Source: an uncultured Bacilli bacterium (GTDB taxonomy: Bacteria; Bacillota_I; Bacilli_A; RF39; UBA660). From it: a DNA stretch of 10,435 bases. Under the pieces are notes generated by a model, which ran no database searches, was not told the DNA's origin, and was given only the letters and a program-made list of their open reading frames with translations. Of this stretch, positions 1-7,033 are shown piece after piece. Location of the stretch: positions 1 to 10,435 of the forward strand of contig CANRBD010000042.1 in NCBI GenBank assembly GCA_947628765.1. The letters are read 5' to 3'. The position numbers and the translations under genes were made by a program. The stretch's first letter is position 1. Every line of letters starts with the position of its first letter.

Positions 1-8
1 ACAAATAC

Positions 9-37
9 ATCATAACACAAAAACAACTTTTTTGCAA
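9..37 (-). promoter_or_regulatory. Leftward sigma-A-type promoter for a gene outside the window
   Basis: Read on the minus strand, a -35 box TTGCAA (32-37) is followed by a 17-base spacer and a -10 box TATGAT (9-14). The bases TGT directly before the -10 make it an extended -10 (TG-N-TATGAT). The start site would fall at about position 2, so the transcribed gene lies left of the window. Positions 38-136 show no gene and no other recognisable signal. Confidence 0.5.
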
Positions 38-136
38 ATCATTTTTTATGTCATACGTTTGGTTAATAATCAATATATTTGTTCAACTTTTTGTTAATTT
101 TTCTTTAAAATTCTTGTATAACTTTCCTATTATATT

Positions 137-168
137 AAAAATGACTATAACAAAATATAGTCATTTTC
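137..168 (-). terminator. Terminator of the coiled-coil gene
   Basis: A perfect 12-bp inverted repeat (138-149 with 156-167, arm AAAATGACTATA) has a 6-base loop. On the minus strand it ends in a run of five T, about 50 bases after the stop of the coiled-coil gene. The stem is A/T-rich, as is usual in this genome. The T run is longer in the leftward direction, but some rightward termination is possible. Confidence 0.75.
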
Positions 169-218
169 ATATATAAATATATATTTTACATAATATTTTT
201 CGTTGATTTAACCATTAA

Positions 219-1433
219 TTATTCATAAACAGCTCTATAAAGTACCATTGGAACTTCATATGAATTATCTAAACTAGTTTGCCATTCTTTAAAGTGGTGA
301 CCATTTACTACACTAGGTGCATATTGCGTCCAAGTAATACCACCACGTCTACCAATAACAGCATCGTTAGTTAAGGCGCCAGAACCTGGGGCTGTAAAAA
401 TAGCATAATCAGATTTAAATCTCGCAAACCATATATAACCATGGTCATTACAATGTGATGTATAGTAGTTGTAACCATATACTTCAAGAGCATTACATGT
501 AATTTGACGGCCATTTTCTTTGGTATTTGATGTAGCTACCGAATCAGCTTTATTTGCAGCTGATTTTAATGTTTGAGATTGGAATGTAGTTGGTGTTTCA
601 GACTTAGCTTGTTCTTTTTCTTTTAAACTAGCTGTAGATTCTCTTTCAGCTCTTGCTTTTTCTTCCGCTGCTTTAGCTTCTTGTTCAGCTTTTTCTTTGG
701 CTTCTCTTTCAGCTCTTTTCGCTGCAACTTCCGCTTCTTTAGCTTTCATTGCTTCCTCATAAGCTTGTTTATCACGTTCTTCACCTTTTTTAGCAAGTTC
801 CATCATACGTTGGAATTTAGCATCTTCTTCAGCTTTTCTTTTCGCCTCTTCGGCTGCTTTAGCTTTAGCTTCTGCATCTTTTTTAGCTTGTTCGGCCTTT
901 CTTTTGGCTTCTTCCGCTGCTCTAACTTTAGCTTCAGCTTTTCTTTTTGCTTCTTCGGCTGCTTTAACTTTAGCTTCAGCCTCTTCTTTGGCTTTAGCAG
1001 CTAACTTAGCTTCTTCTTCAGCAGCTTTTAGTTTTGCTTTTGCAGCTTTTTTTTCGGCATCAGTTTTTGCAGCTTTTAATTCTTGTTCCGCAGCTTGGAT
1101 ATTTTCTTCGGCTTTTTTGATGGCATTTTCCGCTTTTTTTACTTCAACTGTTGCTTCTTTTTTGGTTGTTTCAGCTTTCTTAACTTCTTTATTAGCAGCA
1201 TCTACTTTTGCTTGGGCATTTTCTACTTCTTTACTAGCTTTTTCAACTTGTGCATTTGCTTTTTTAACTTCTTCTTCAGCTTCTTCTACTGAAGTTGTAT
1301 TTGTTGCATAACTCAAAGCTTTAGTATCTTTACTAAATGCTTTATCATAGCTGACTGCAACAACACCTGCTACAACTACTGTTAAACAAATACCAAAAAC
1401 AATTTTAAAATGATTAGATAAGAATTTTTTCAT
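219..1433 (-). CDS. Secreted or membrane-anchored Ala/Lys/Glu coiled-coil protein
   Basis: This 404-residue protein is probably extracellular. Residues 1-9 are basic and 10-27 hydrophobic, giving a signal peptide or signal anchor. There is no lipobox and no C-terminal LPxTG. Residues 47-275 are an almost uninterrupted Ala/Lys/Glu/Arg coiled coil with TolA-like composition, including tandem 14-residue units at 152-200. A Ser/Thr/Asn-rich linker (276-308) leads to an aromatic-rich domain (309-404) with two cysteines, C313 and C328, that could form a disulfide. The tail around 378-404 (NGHHFKEW to LYRAVYE) faintly resembles the end of an InlB B-type repeat; I do not recognise the family with certainty. 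The start at 1433 is chosen over a longer reading frame because GGAGGGGG precedes it and because the upstream ATG at 1484 sits in the -35 box. Likely roles are surface stalk, adhesin or cell-wall contact, by inference only. Confidence 0.8.
   Translation of the reverse strand: MKKFLSNHFKIVFGICLTVVVAGVVAVSYDKAFSKDTKALSYATNTTSVEEAEEEVKKANAQVEKASKEVENAQAKVDAANKEVKKAETTKKEATVEVKKAENAIKKAEENIQAAEQELKAAKTDAEKKAAKAKLKAAEEEAKLAAKAKEEAEAKVKAAEEAKRKAEAKVRAAEEAKRKAEQAKKDAEAKAKAAEEAKRKAEEDAKFQRMMELAKKGEERDKQAYEEAMKAKEAEVAAKRAEREAKEKAEQEAKAAEEKARAERESTASLKEKEQAKSETPTTFQSQTLKSAANKADSVATSNTKENGRQITCNALEVYGYNYYTSHCNDHGYIWFARFKSDYAIFTAPGSGALTNDAVIGRRGGITWTQYAPSVVNGHHFKEWQTSLDNSYEVPMVLYRAVYE
834..980 (-). repeat. 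Tandem 42-bp units encoding coiled-coil repeats
   Basis: Residues 152-165 and 166-179 of the coiled-coil protein are adjacent 14-residue copies of AEAKV(K/R)AAEEAKRK, differing at one residue. A third copy ending AKAAEEAKRK (to residue 200) carries a 7-residue insert. Units of 14 and 7 residues are whole heptads, so copy-number change would lengthen the rod without breaking it. The DNA copies are imperfect. Confidence 0.75.
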
Positions 1434-1455
1434 ATTTCCCCCTCCTTCGGTAATA

Positions 1456-1484
1456 ATTATACCATACATATGTAAAAAATTCAA
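1456..1484 (-). promoter_or_regulatory. Promoter of the coiled-coil gene
   Basis: On the minus strand a -35 box TTGAAT (1479-1484), a 17-base spacer and a -10 box TATAAT (1456-1461) preceded by TGG form a strong extended -10 promoter. Transcription would start near 1449, just before the GGAGGGGG ribosome binding site, which fixes the start codon at 1433. The 1485-1637 gap upstream shows no convincing terminator for the preceding permease gene. Confidence 0.8.
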
Positions 1485-1637
1485 GCCACTTGTTATTTGA
1501 TATTAGAAGCAAATTACATGTGTATAATTTTCACTATTATTATATGTAAAACCAATAATTTCATTAACATATGATAAATTATTTTAGATTGATTTTTAAA
1601 CTAATATTGCTCATATTAATTATAATTTTAATTTATT

Positions 1638-2660
1638 TTATTTTTGAACTTTTTTCTCTTTTTTTAAAATATTGATTACTGATAGTAATATACCAATAAT
1701 TCCAATAATTATTATACTAATAGTAGATGAATTCCATAATCCAGCATTCTGGAATAATATCTCTCTAATTCCTATACCAATATATCTAAAAGGTTCCCAT
1801 GAAGCCACTAGAACTTGCCAAATACTATTTAAAAATTCATACGGTAATTGAATTAAACCCATACCAAAGACAAATAATAGGATTGGGATGATTAAACCTT
1901 TTTTCCCTAATAAATTTACCGATCCATTGGCAAGTAACATAATACCAAGTGAAACTACTGTAAGGTACAACGCCATATTTGTAAGACCTAAATCTATACC
2001 TATAACGCTCATAATAATTCCAGATACCGCAAAGCCAATCACAAAGGCCGCGATAATAATATATAGTAACTCTAATAAATAAGATTTAGTCTTATTTTTG
2101 GTTTTAAGGTTAAAAGTAATTAATAAGCTAGTAACTAATGAAGTAATAAATGTAAGTAATATAAACATCATTGGTAATAACATGGCTTTTATACCTAATT
2201 CTGTTGGAACTTTATTAATACTATTAATTTCCATGCTTACTCCACTTTTTTCACTCATCGCCGATAACATTGTCTGCAAATTAGTAGTAACCATCGGATT
2301 GATGCCTTCATTAATAGTTACTTCTAGTTTAGCTTGTTTAGACGCTGATTTAGCTGTAAAATCTTTTGGTATTAATATTGCAGCATAATATTTTCCATCT
2401 TTTAAATTTTGTTTTAACTCTTTTTCCGTGCCGGCTTTTTCAAAATTAATTGCGGGATTATCTACTTTAGTTAATTGTTTTATTACTTGCTTACCAGCAT
2501 TAATTTCTCCGTTTGGTGTATTTACACCTTCATCTAATGACAAAATACCAATGGGTATATCCTTTATTTCCATACTAAGCATTGGAAATGTAATAATTAA
2601 AGCTAATAATAAAGCTCCTATCATGCCTAAAATAGGCATTAAAATTTTTTTCTTATCCAT
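1638..2660 (-). CDS. YhgE/Pip-like (ABC-2 type) membrane protein
   Basis: The 340-residue integral membrane protein has the layout of the YhgE/Pip and ABC-2 permease group. It has one N-terminal membrane helix (about 7-29), an extracytoplasmic domain of about 125 residues, then five helices (about 158-182, 197-220, 228-246, 253-272, 313-332). The outer domain carries the family pattern of an ILSLDEGVN strand, a G-QVIKQL helix and LKDGKYYAAILIPKDF. It is shorter than many YhgE proteins, which have longer outer domains. No ATPase lies beside it, and the substrate is unknown; relatives are implicated in export of small toxic molecules or in phage entry. AAGGAGG lies four bases before the ATG. 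It is divergent from a TetR-family gene, a common pairing for this family, which suggests ligand-controlled expression, but its own promoter is some distance from the visible operator. Confidence 0.8.
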   Translation of the reverse strand: MDKKKILMPILGMIGALLLALIITFPMLSMEIKDIPIGILSLDEGVNTPNGEINAGKQVIKQLTKVDNPAINFEKAGTEKELKQNLKDGKYYAAILIPKDFTAKSASKQAKLEVTINEGINPMVTTNLQTMLSAMSEKSGVSMEINSINKVPTELGIKAMLLPMMFILLTFITSLVTSLLITFNLKTKNKTKSYLLELLYIIIAAFVIGFAVSGIIMSVIGIDLGLTNMALYLTVVSLGIMLLANGSVNLLGKKGLIIPILLFVFGMGLIQLPYEFLNSIWQVLVASWEPFRYIGIGIREILFQNAGLWNSSTISIIIIGIIGILLSVINILKKEKKVQK

Positions 2661-2679
2661 AAATCCTCCTTCTAATTAA

Positions 2680-2708
2680 ATTATATTCCATTAGTATTAG
2701 TAATTCAA
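2680..2708 (-). promoter_or_regulatory. Promoter of the YhgE/Pip-like gene
   Basis: On the minus strand, TTGAAT (2703-2708), a 17-base spacer and TATAAT (2680-2685) make a sigma-A-type promoter with a start near 2673, just upstream of the AAGGAGG site. It runs divergently from the TetR promoter. The -35 box is about 50 bases from the nearest edge of the TetR operator, so direct steric repression from that operator alone is not obvious. Confidence 0.7.
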
Positions 2709-2729
2709 TAAACAATTTAAGGGCATTTG

Positions 2730-2758
2730 TTGAGAAAACCTTTAAATTATTGTATAAT
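2730..2758 (+). promoter_or_regulatory. Promoter of the TetR-family gene
   Basis: TTGAGA (2730-2735), a 17-base spacer and a consensus TATAAT (2753-2758) predict a start near 2765, inside the palindromic operator at 2760-2780. This is the usual arrangement of a self-repressing regulator. Confidence 0.85.
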
Positions 2759-2759
2759 T

Positions 2760-2780
2760 AACTAAACACCGTGTTTGGTT
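2760..2780. promoter_or_regulatory. Palindromic operator for the TetR-family regulator
   Basis: The arms AACTAAACAC (2760-2769) and GTGTTTGGTT (2771-2780) are reverse complements at 9 of 10 positions around a single central C. The palindrome covers the predicted start site of the regulator gene and ends at its AGGAGG ribosome binding site. Size, symmetry and position fit a TetR dimer site. No second full copy is visible in the divergent gap. Confidence 0.8.
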
Positions 2781-2792
2781 AGGAGGAAAGTT

Positions 2793-3359
2793 ATGAGTGA
2801 TAAATCAAACTTTACCAAGAAAAAATTGTGTGATACTTTTATAGAGTTATATAGTATCAAAGACTTAAATAAAATTACAATTCATGATATTACTAGTAAG
2901 GCTGGTTATAACCGGGGAACTTTTTATTTATATTATAAAGATATATATGATATGCTTGAAAAAATAGAAAAATCATTAATTGATAAACTGATGCCAAATA
3001 TAAATATTATCATTACCGATAAAGGCTTAGATCTTAATGAATTATTTATTAATACTATGTTTAAATTTTATAAAGAAAATGAAAAATATGTCATCCCATT
3101 AATGATTAAAGATGCTAAATTTTCTAATTCGATAAAAGAAAATTTAAAAAATCTCATTTTTAACAATATTAATTTTGTAAATAGTGAATATAAAGAAAAA
3201 GCCAAGTATTTGATTGAATATCAAAGCTCGGCTATTGTTGGAATTATTACTCTATGGTACAAAGAAGGTAAACAAATTCCATTAAGCGCTTTAGCGCAAA
3301 ATATATACTCTATTTCAAAATTAGGCGTTATTAATTCATTTAAAAATATCAATCAATAA
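2793..3359 (+). CDS. TetR-family transcriptional regulator
   Basis: The 188-residue protein has the two-domain TetR layout. The N-terminal DNA-binding domain holds a helix-turn-helix at about 28-47 (ITIHDITSKAGYNRGTFYLY), which matches the TetR signature well. The helical C-terminal ligand-binding domain ends with an EYQSSAIVGIITLWYKEG motif (about 152-169) typical of the DhaS-like TetR_C_8 type. The ATG at 2793 follows AGGAGG by six bases. An in-frame TTG at 2775 is rejected because it lies within the operator and before the ribosome binding site. It is divergent from the YhgE/Pip-like gene and probably represses itself through the 2760-2780 palindrome; control of the membrane protein is inferred from the pairing. 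The inducer is unknown. It converges on the ATPase gene across 38 bases with no clear terminator. Confidence 0.9.
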   Translation: MSDKSNFTKKKLCDTFIELYSIKDLNKITIHDITSKAGYNRGTFYLYYKDIYDMLEKIEKSLIDKLMPNINIIITDKGLDLNELFINTMFKFYKENEKYVIPLMIKDAKFSNSIKENLKNLIFNNINFVNSEYKEKAKYLIEYQSSAIVGIITLWYKEGKQIPLSALAQNIYSISKLGVINSFKNINQ

Positions 3360-3397
3360 ACTTAATTGTTTTTGATGAAACTATATAATTAATGGTA

Positions 3398-4060
3398 TTA
3401 ATTTTTATGTTTTTTTAATTCATATACTTTGTCAGCCTCATCACAAACATTTTTAGAATGCGTAACTATTATTACACATTTATTTTCTTTATGCGCGAGT
3501 GACTTAAAGATGTTAAGAATTTCATCTTCAGTTTCTTTATCTAAATTTCCTGTAGGCTCATCAGCTAAAATAACTTTAGGATTATAAGATAAGCTTCTAG
3601 CAATAGCAATTCTCTGTTGCTCACCACCTGAAAGTTTTAATACCCTTCTACTAGCGAAATTTTTATTTAAGCCAACACTTTCCATAAGTTTAATGGCTTT
3701 CCCTTTTTTATCTTTCTCTTTAGTCTTACTAATGTCCATCGATAAAATTATATTTTCACTAGCTGTTAAATGTGGCAGTAAATTATAACTTTGAAAAACA
3801 ATTCCCACATAAGTATTACGATAAGTATCTAAATTGATATTTTTTAAATCTTGATTATCATAAGTGATTTTACCATCATAATTAGTTTCAAGACCACTGA
3901 TAAGTGAAAGTAACGTTGTTTTACCACTACCACTTCTGCCTTTAATCGCATACACTTTACCTAATTCAAACTTATAATTTATATTTTTAAGCACATAGTC
4001 ATCTTTTTCAGCATCAGCATACCTATAACTAACATTATCTAATTTTAATATTTCTTTCAT
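3398..4060 (-). CDS. ABC transporter ATP-binding protein, MacB/LolD type
   Basis: This 220-residue ATPase is the cytoplasmic motor of a MacB/LolD-type (mechanotransmission) ABC system. All motifs are intact: Walker A GRSGSGKT (41-48), Q-loop VFQSYNLLP (Q90), signature LSGGEQQR (143-150), Walker B VILADE (163-168) and switch histidine H201 in VIIVTHS. The ADEPTGNLD stretch is characteristic of this subfamily. Its ATG overlaps the stop of the permease gene by one base (TAATG), so the two are translationally coupled and surely partners. A ribosome binding site AAAGGAG is inside the end of the permease gene. It is last in the leftward operon. No classic terminator is visible in the 38 bases between it and the convergent TetR gene; only a short ATTAAT repeat is present. 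Confidence 0.93.
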   Translation of the reverse strand: MKEILKLDNVSYRYADAEKDDYVLKNINYKFELGKVYAIKGRSGSGKTTLLSLISGLETNYDGKITYDNQDLKNINLDTYRNTYVGIVFQSYNLLPHLTASENIILSMDISKTKEKDKKGKAIKLMESVGLNKNFASRRVLKLSGGEQQRIAIARSLSYNPKVILADEPTGNLDKETEDEILNIFKSLAHKENKCVIIVTHSKNVCDEADKVYELKKHKN

Positions 4061-5532
4061 TAGCTTCTCTCCTTTAAAATCGTAAGTGGTGAAAATTTTT
4101 GTATACTAATCATTGAAGCTAAAGCACTTACTAATGTTAAAGCGACTCCAATGCCTAGTAACTCTAATAATACTTTTAGATCAACAGCCGCATCAATCGA
4201 ATCAAAAGCTGCTACTTCGACAGTGCCACTTATCCTATCAAACATTGGTTTATCGCCATGTCCACCAAAGTTATTTTCCACATTTTGTTTTTGGGTTTCA
4301 CTATTCGATATTTCACTTTCCAACAAATGATTAGAAACAGGCACACTACACATCGCCCCAAGACCGGTACCAATAAGTAAACTTGCAAACGATACAATTA
4401 AAAGCTCACAAACAAATTGCATAGTTAAATGGCTTTTCTTCATTCCGATTGTTCGTAAAACACCTATCTCGTATTTTCTTTCACGAATATTTATCATACT
4501 GATAACAAATAAGATAGCGCCACCAATAATTAAGGTAATAATTAGGAAAGTCGTGGCAAATGTTTTAACATTTGATATGGTTTTAGTTGAATTTTCAACT
4601 TCATCTAAATTGGTTTGAACGGTTAAGTATTCACTCATACCTTTACTAGTAAGTTCTTTTTCAAACTTTTGAACGTCTTTTTTATCAGTTAAAATAAAAG
4701 TTGGTGTTATAGTTTTATGAATATCTTCATCATTTTTAGTAAAATTATTTACCACATTAGCGTTAGTAATGATATTGTTAGCAGAAGCGGCAAACATCCC
4801 CATCATACTTTCAGTATCGCTTTCTTCATCATAAATACCAGCAACTTTTAAAGTTATTTTATTATCTTCATTATTAGGATCGATAAAGGCAATTTCATCG
4901 TTTAATTTAATATCATTTAAAGTAGCCAATTCTTCACTGATGACACATGAATTATCGTTCATATCAGTACTAATTTTTCCATCAGTAATTTTATATCTAC
5001 CATTTATAAAATCTTCCATGGCTGATAAAGTTGAATAGCCTGTTAAGGTAAAATCAGAATCATTCATCCCATTAAATTTTTCTCTTCCACCATTTTCAGG
5101 GCCACCCATTTTATCATTATTTTCACTATTTTCCATACTCGCTTTTTCTAAATCTTCGGCATTAACTCCTACTGATACTTGATAATAGTATTCTTTGACA
5201 TATTTACTATCACCATATTTGTTAATTTCGTCTTCGGTAATATTGCTGGCATCAGCAAAAACTGCCTGCATTTCTTCTCTTTTTGCGTCTCTATCTTCAT
5301 CACTCATACTTTCTTCGGGACGCATACCACCACGCATATTTTCCCTGTTGACACCGATAGTGGCTTTAACATCGTATTTATTTTCATAAGAATTAATAAG
5401 TGAACTAGCGGAATTACGGATGGCTAGTGTAACCGCTGAAGATAAAGCAATTACTACTATAATTATTCCAATAAGTAAATTTCGACCTTTATTTCTTGTA
5501 ATCGAAATTAAAGCATTTTTTAGTATATACAT
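4060..5532 (-). CDS. ABC transporter permease, MacB/FtsX type
   Basis: The 490-residue permease has the four-helix MacB/FtsX plan: helix 1 at about 19-38, a large extracytoplasmic domain (about 40-323), and helices at about 324-347, 371-397 and 453-477. The cytoplasmic segment RERKYEIGVLRTIGM (350-364) after helix 2 and the C-terminal SPLTILKE are the conserved FtsX-family ATPase-contact regions. The outer domain is rich in Asp, Glu, Asn and Met, including a low-complexity Asn/Gly/Met stretch near 130-158. A second charged, His/Gly-containing outer loop lies between helices 3 and 4 (about 401-452). These systems usually act on substrates in or at the membrane, such as peptides, lipoproteins or cell-wall factors, rather than import. 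The start follows AAAGGAGG, and the HtrA stop is only 14 bases upstream, so it is co-transcribed with the protease and probably shares its stress role. Confidence 0.92.
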   Translation of the reverse strand: MYILKNALISITRNKGRNLLIGIIIVVIALSSAVTLAIRNSASSLINSYENKYDVKATIGVNRENMRGGMRPEESMSDEDRDAKREEMQAVFADASNITEDEINKYGDSKYVKEYYYQVSVGVNAEDLEKASMENSENNDKMGGPENGGREKFNGMNDSDFTLTGYSTLSAMEDFINGRYKITDGKISTDMNDNSCVISEELATLNDIKLNDEIAFIDPNNEDNKITLKVAGIYDEESDTESMMGMFAASANNIITNANVVNNFTKNDEDIHKTITPTFILTDKKDVQKFEKELTSKGMSEYLTVQTNLDEVENSTKTISNVKTFATTFLIITLIIGGAILFVISMINIRERKYEIGVLRTIGMKKSHLTMQFVCELLIVSFASLLIGTGLGAMCSVPVSNHLLESEISNSETQKQNVENNFGGHGDKPMFDRISGTVEVAAFDSIDAAVDLKVLLELLGIGVALTLVSALASMISIQKFSPLTILKERS

Positions 5533-5546
5533 TTTTCCTCCTTTTG

Positions 5547-6818
5547 TTAGTTATTCGTGCTTTTATCAAGTTTTACTTTTATATCTATGTCTTTTCCATT
5601 ACGATATACTTTTAAAGTAATCGTATCGCCAACTGAATGTTTATATAAAATATATTTAAGACTCGCGGAATCAGTTACTTTTTCGCCATCAATAGCTGTA
5701 ATAATATCATTAGCTTTTAATTCGGCTTTATCCGCGGGAGAGTTTTTTTCGACTTCGGCAATAACTGTACCTTCTTTAACATCACCATCAGTTTGAACAC
5801 CATATCTATACATCATAATGTTATCTAAGTCATATAGACTAACACCAATATACGGCCTTTCAGTACTTTTACCATTTTCTAAATTTTCAACGTTACTCAT
5901 AGCTACTTCAATCGGAATGGCAAAACCCATACCTTCAATTTCTGTCGTTACTAATTTCATTGAAGTAATACCGATAACTTCACCGTTGATATTGACTAAA
6001 GGGCCACCACTATTACCAGGATTAATGGAAGCATCGGTTTGTAAAACTTCCATTTTATAGGCCCCAGTATTGCCAGCATTTACAGTTATGGTTTTGGCAT
6101 TATTGGATAAAATTCCTTTAGTGACTGTGCCCATATATTCCTTATCGATTGGAGTACCAACCGTAAATACCGTATCACCAACTTCTGATTTAGTACTATC
6201 GCCAATACTAGCGACATCAGGCACTTTACTAGCATCTATTTTTAAAACAGCAACGTCAGAATAAGCATCACCACCAACCGCTGTGGCTTTCACTTCTTCC
6301 CCAGTCATAGTGGTAACACTTATAGCACTAGCATTTTCAATAACATGATAATTAGTCATAATATAGCCACTATCTTTATCTTTCTTATAGATAAAACCTG
6401 ATCCAGAACTTAAAGCCGTATTATTCCTAGATGATTCGACATAAACCACGGCATTATACACTTTATCAATCGCTTTTTTAATCGTATTAGATTCCGTAAT
6501 ATTTACGTTTTCATGGGTGCCATATGTAATCGCATTATCATTTTTACATAAAGCAAGTATGCTTATAAATAAACATATACATAAGATTAAAACTATAAAG
6601 ATGATAAAAATAATTGTTTTATTATTTTTAAGGGTTTCGGTTATTTTAGATTTCTTACTTGCTATCTTGTTATCGATATGTTTTTCATTATCTTGATTAG
6701 TTTTACTTTCTTCTTTAGTATCTTTGTTTTTAGTTTCTTGTATTTTAGCTCCGCAGTACTGACAATATTTAGAGCCTTCTTTTATCTCTTTACCACATTT
6801 TTCACATATTTTTTTCAT
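5547..6818 (-). CDS. Membrane-anchored HtrA/DegP-type serine protease with N-terminal zinc ribbon
   Basis: The 423-residue protein degrades or checks misfolded proteins outside the membrane. In order it has a cytoplasmic zinc ribbon with CxxC pairs at 5/8 and 19/22, a charged linker, one membrane helix (about 68-90), a trypsin-like protease domain (about 110-315) and a PDZ domain (about 320-417). The catalytic triad is intact: H158 in TNYHV, D188 in YSDVAVLKID and S270 in NPGNSGGPL. Gram-positive HtrA proteins commonly have the anchor, while the zinc ribbon is an extra that could link it to a cytoplasmic partner. The start is supported by the CxxC being the N-terminus and by a modest AAGGA site. 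It lies 22 bases after the small-protein gene and 14 bases before the permease gene. Expression likely comes from the direct-repeat promoter at 6979-7011 and from read-through of the two-component genes. Called HtrA-like; the exact orthologue is not assigned. Confidence 0.93.
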   Translation of the reverse strand: MKKICEKCGKEIKEGSKYCQYCGAKIQETKNKDTKEESKTNQDNEKHIDNKIASKKSKITETLKNNKTIIFIIFIVLILCICLFISILALCKNDNAITYGTHENVNITESNTIKKAIDKVYNAVVYVESSRNNTALSSGSGFIYKKDKDSGYIMTNYHVIENASAISVTTMTGEEVKATAVGGDAYSDVAVLKIDASKVPDVASIGDSTKSEVGDTVFTVGTPIDKEYMGTVTKGILSNNAKTITVNAGNTGAYKMEVLQTDASINPGNSGGPLVNINGEVIGITSMKLVTTEIEGMGFAIPIEVAMSNVENLENGKSTERPYIGVSLYDLDNIMMYRYGVQTDGDVKEGTVIAEVEKNSPADKAELKANDIITAIDGEKVTDSASLKYILYKHSVGDTITLKVYRNGKDIDIKVKLDKSTNN

Positions 6819-6840
6819 TATTTTTCCTTCTTTCTTTTAT

Positions 6841-6954
6841 TTAAACCAAATCATATTCAGTAAATGCACTAACCGCATCAGAATCAGTAATAATATTACC
6901 ATCGCTGTTTTGAATGCTACTAACAATAATTAGCCCATTTTTTATATACTTCAT
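6841..6954 (-). CDS. Small 37-residue protein, function unknown
   Basis: A short reading frame starts with ATG at 6954 and stops with TAA at 6841-6843. A near-ideal ribosome binding site, AAGGAGG, lies five bases before the ATG, better than that of the HtrA gene 22 bases downstream. The protein begins MKYIKNGLIIVSSIQ, with a short hydrophobic stretch at residues 8-14, and ends in an acidic, Ser/Thr-rich tail (IITDSDAVSAFTEYDLV). It has no cysteines and no clear membrane helix. I do not recognise a family. It is the first gene after the predicted direct-repeat promoter at 6979-7011 and heads the HtrA-permease-ATPase run, so it should be strongly translated when that promoter is on. It could be a signal or regulatory peptide, a protease or sensor partner, or a translated leader for htrA. 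Confidence 0.65.
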   Translation of the reverse strand: MKYIKNGLIIVSSIQNSDGNIITDSDAVSAFTEYDLV

Positions 6955-6978
6955 ATAATCCTCCTTATGAACAACTTA

Positions 6979-7011
6979 ATTTTACATAGGCAATATTAAA
7001 AGAACATTAAA
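6979..7011 (-). promoter_or_regulatory. Direct-repeat promoter of the small protein/HtrA/ABC operon
   Basis: On the minus strand, TTTAAT (7006-7011), five bases, TTTAAT (6995-7000), ten bases and a -10 box TAAAAT (6979-6984) predict a start near 6972, shortly before the AAGGAGG of the small gene. There is no good -35 box, as expected of a promoter that needs an activator bound at the repeat. The same layout recurs before the response regulator and before the thioredoxin-like gene. The first half-repeat lies just past the histidine kinase stop and overlaps the hairpin there. Confidence 0.65.
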
Positions 7012-7033
7012 ATTAATTATTTAATGTTCTTTT
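6998..7033 (-). terminator. Hairpin across the histidine kinase stop codon (weak terminator or attenuator)
   Basis: A perfect inverted repeat pairs 6998-7011 with 7020-7033 (core AAAAGAACATTAA), leaving an 8-base loop. It spans the last codons and stop (7017-7019) of the kinase and is followed on the minus strand by TTTTAATATT. The stem holds only two G-C pairs, so full termination is doubtful. It may lower read-through from the kinase into the HtrA operon. It overlaps the direct-repeat promoter, so part of the symmetry could be incidental. Confidence 0.45.

Noticed and set aside
57..65. GTTTGGTTA identical to part of one TetR operator arm
   Set aside because: There is no mirror half-site beside it and it is short; a chance match in A/T-rich sequence is likely.
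681..1311. Long plus-strand open frames opposite the coiled-coil gene (Phe/Ser- or Ala/Ser-rich)
   Set aside because: They are the reverse complement of Lys/Glu/Ala codons in a low-complexity gene, have no ribosome binding site or promoter, and encode no recognisable fold.
1434..1484. Longer N-terminus for the coiled-coil protein starting at 1484
   Set aside because: The extra codons overlap the -35 and -10 boxes and the GGAGGGGG site; the signal-like MKKFLSNHF start at 1433 fits better.
1485..1637. Terminator after the YhgE/Pip-like gene
   Set aside because: The best candidate (TAATAT with ATATTA) is a 6-bp all-A/T stem without a T run.
3360..3397. Possible shared terminator between the convergent TetR and ATPase genes
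   Set aside because: Only a short ATTAAT repeat with a 3-base loop and no T run is visible; not enough to call.
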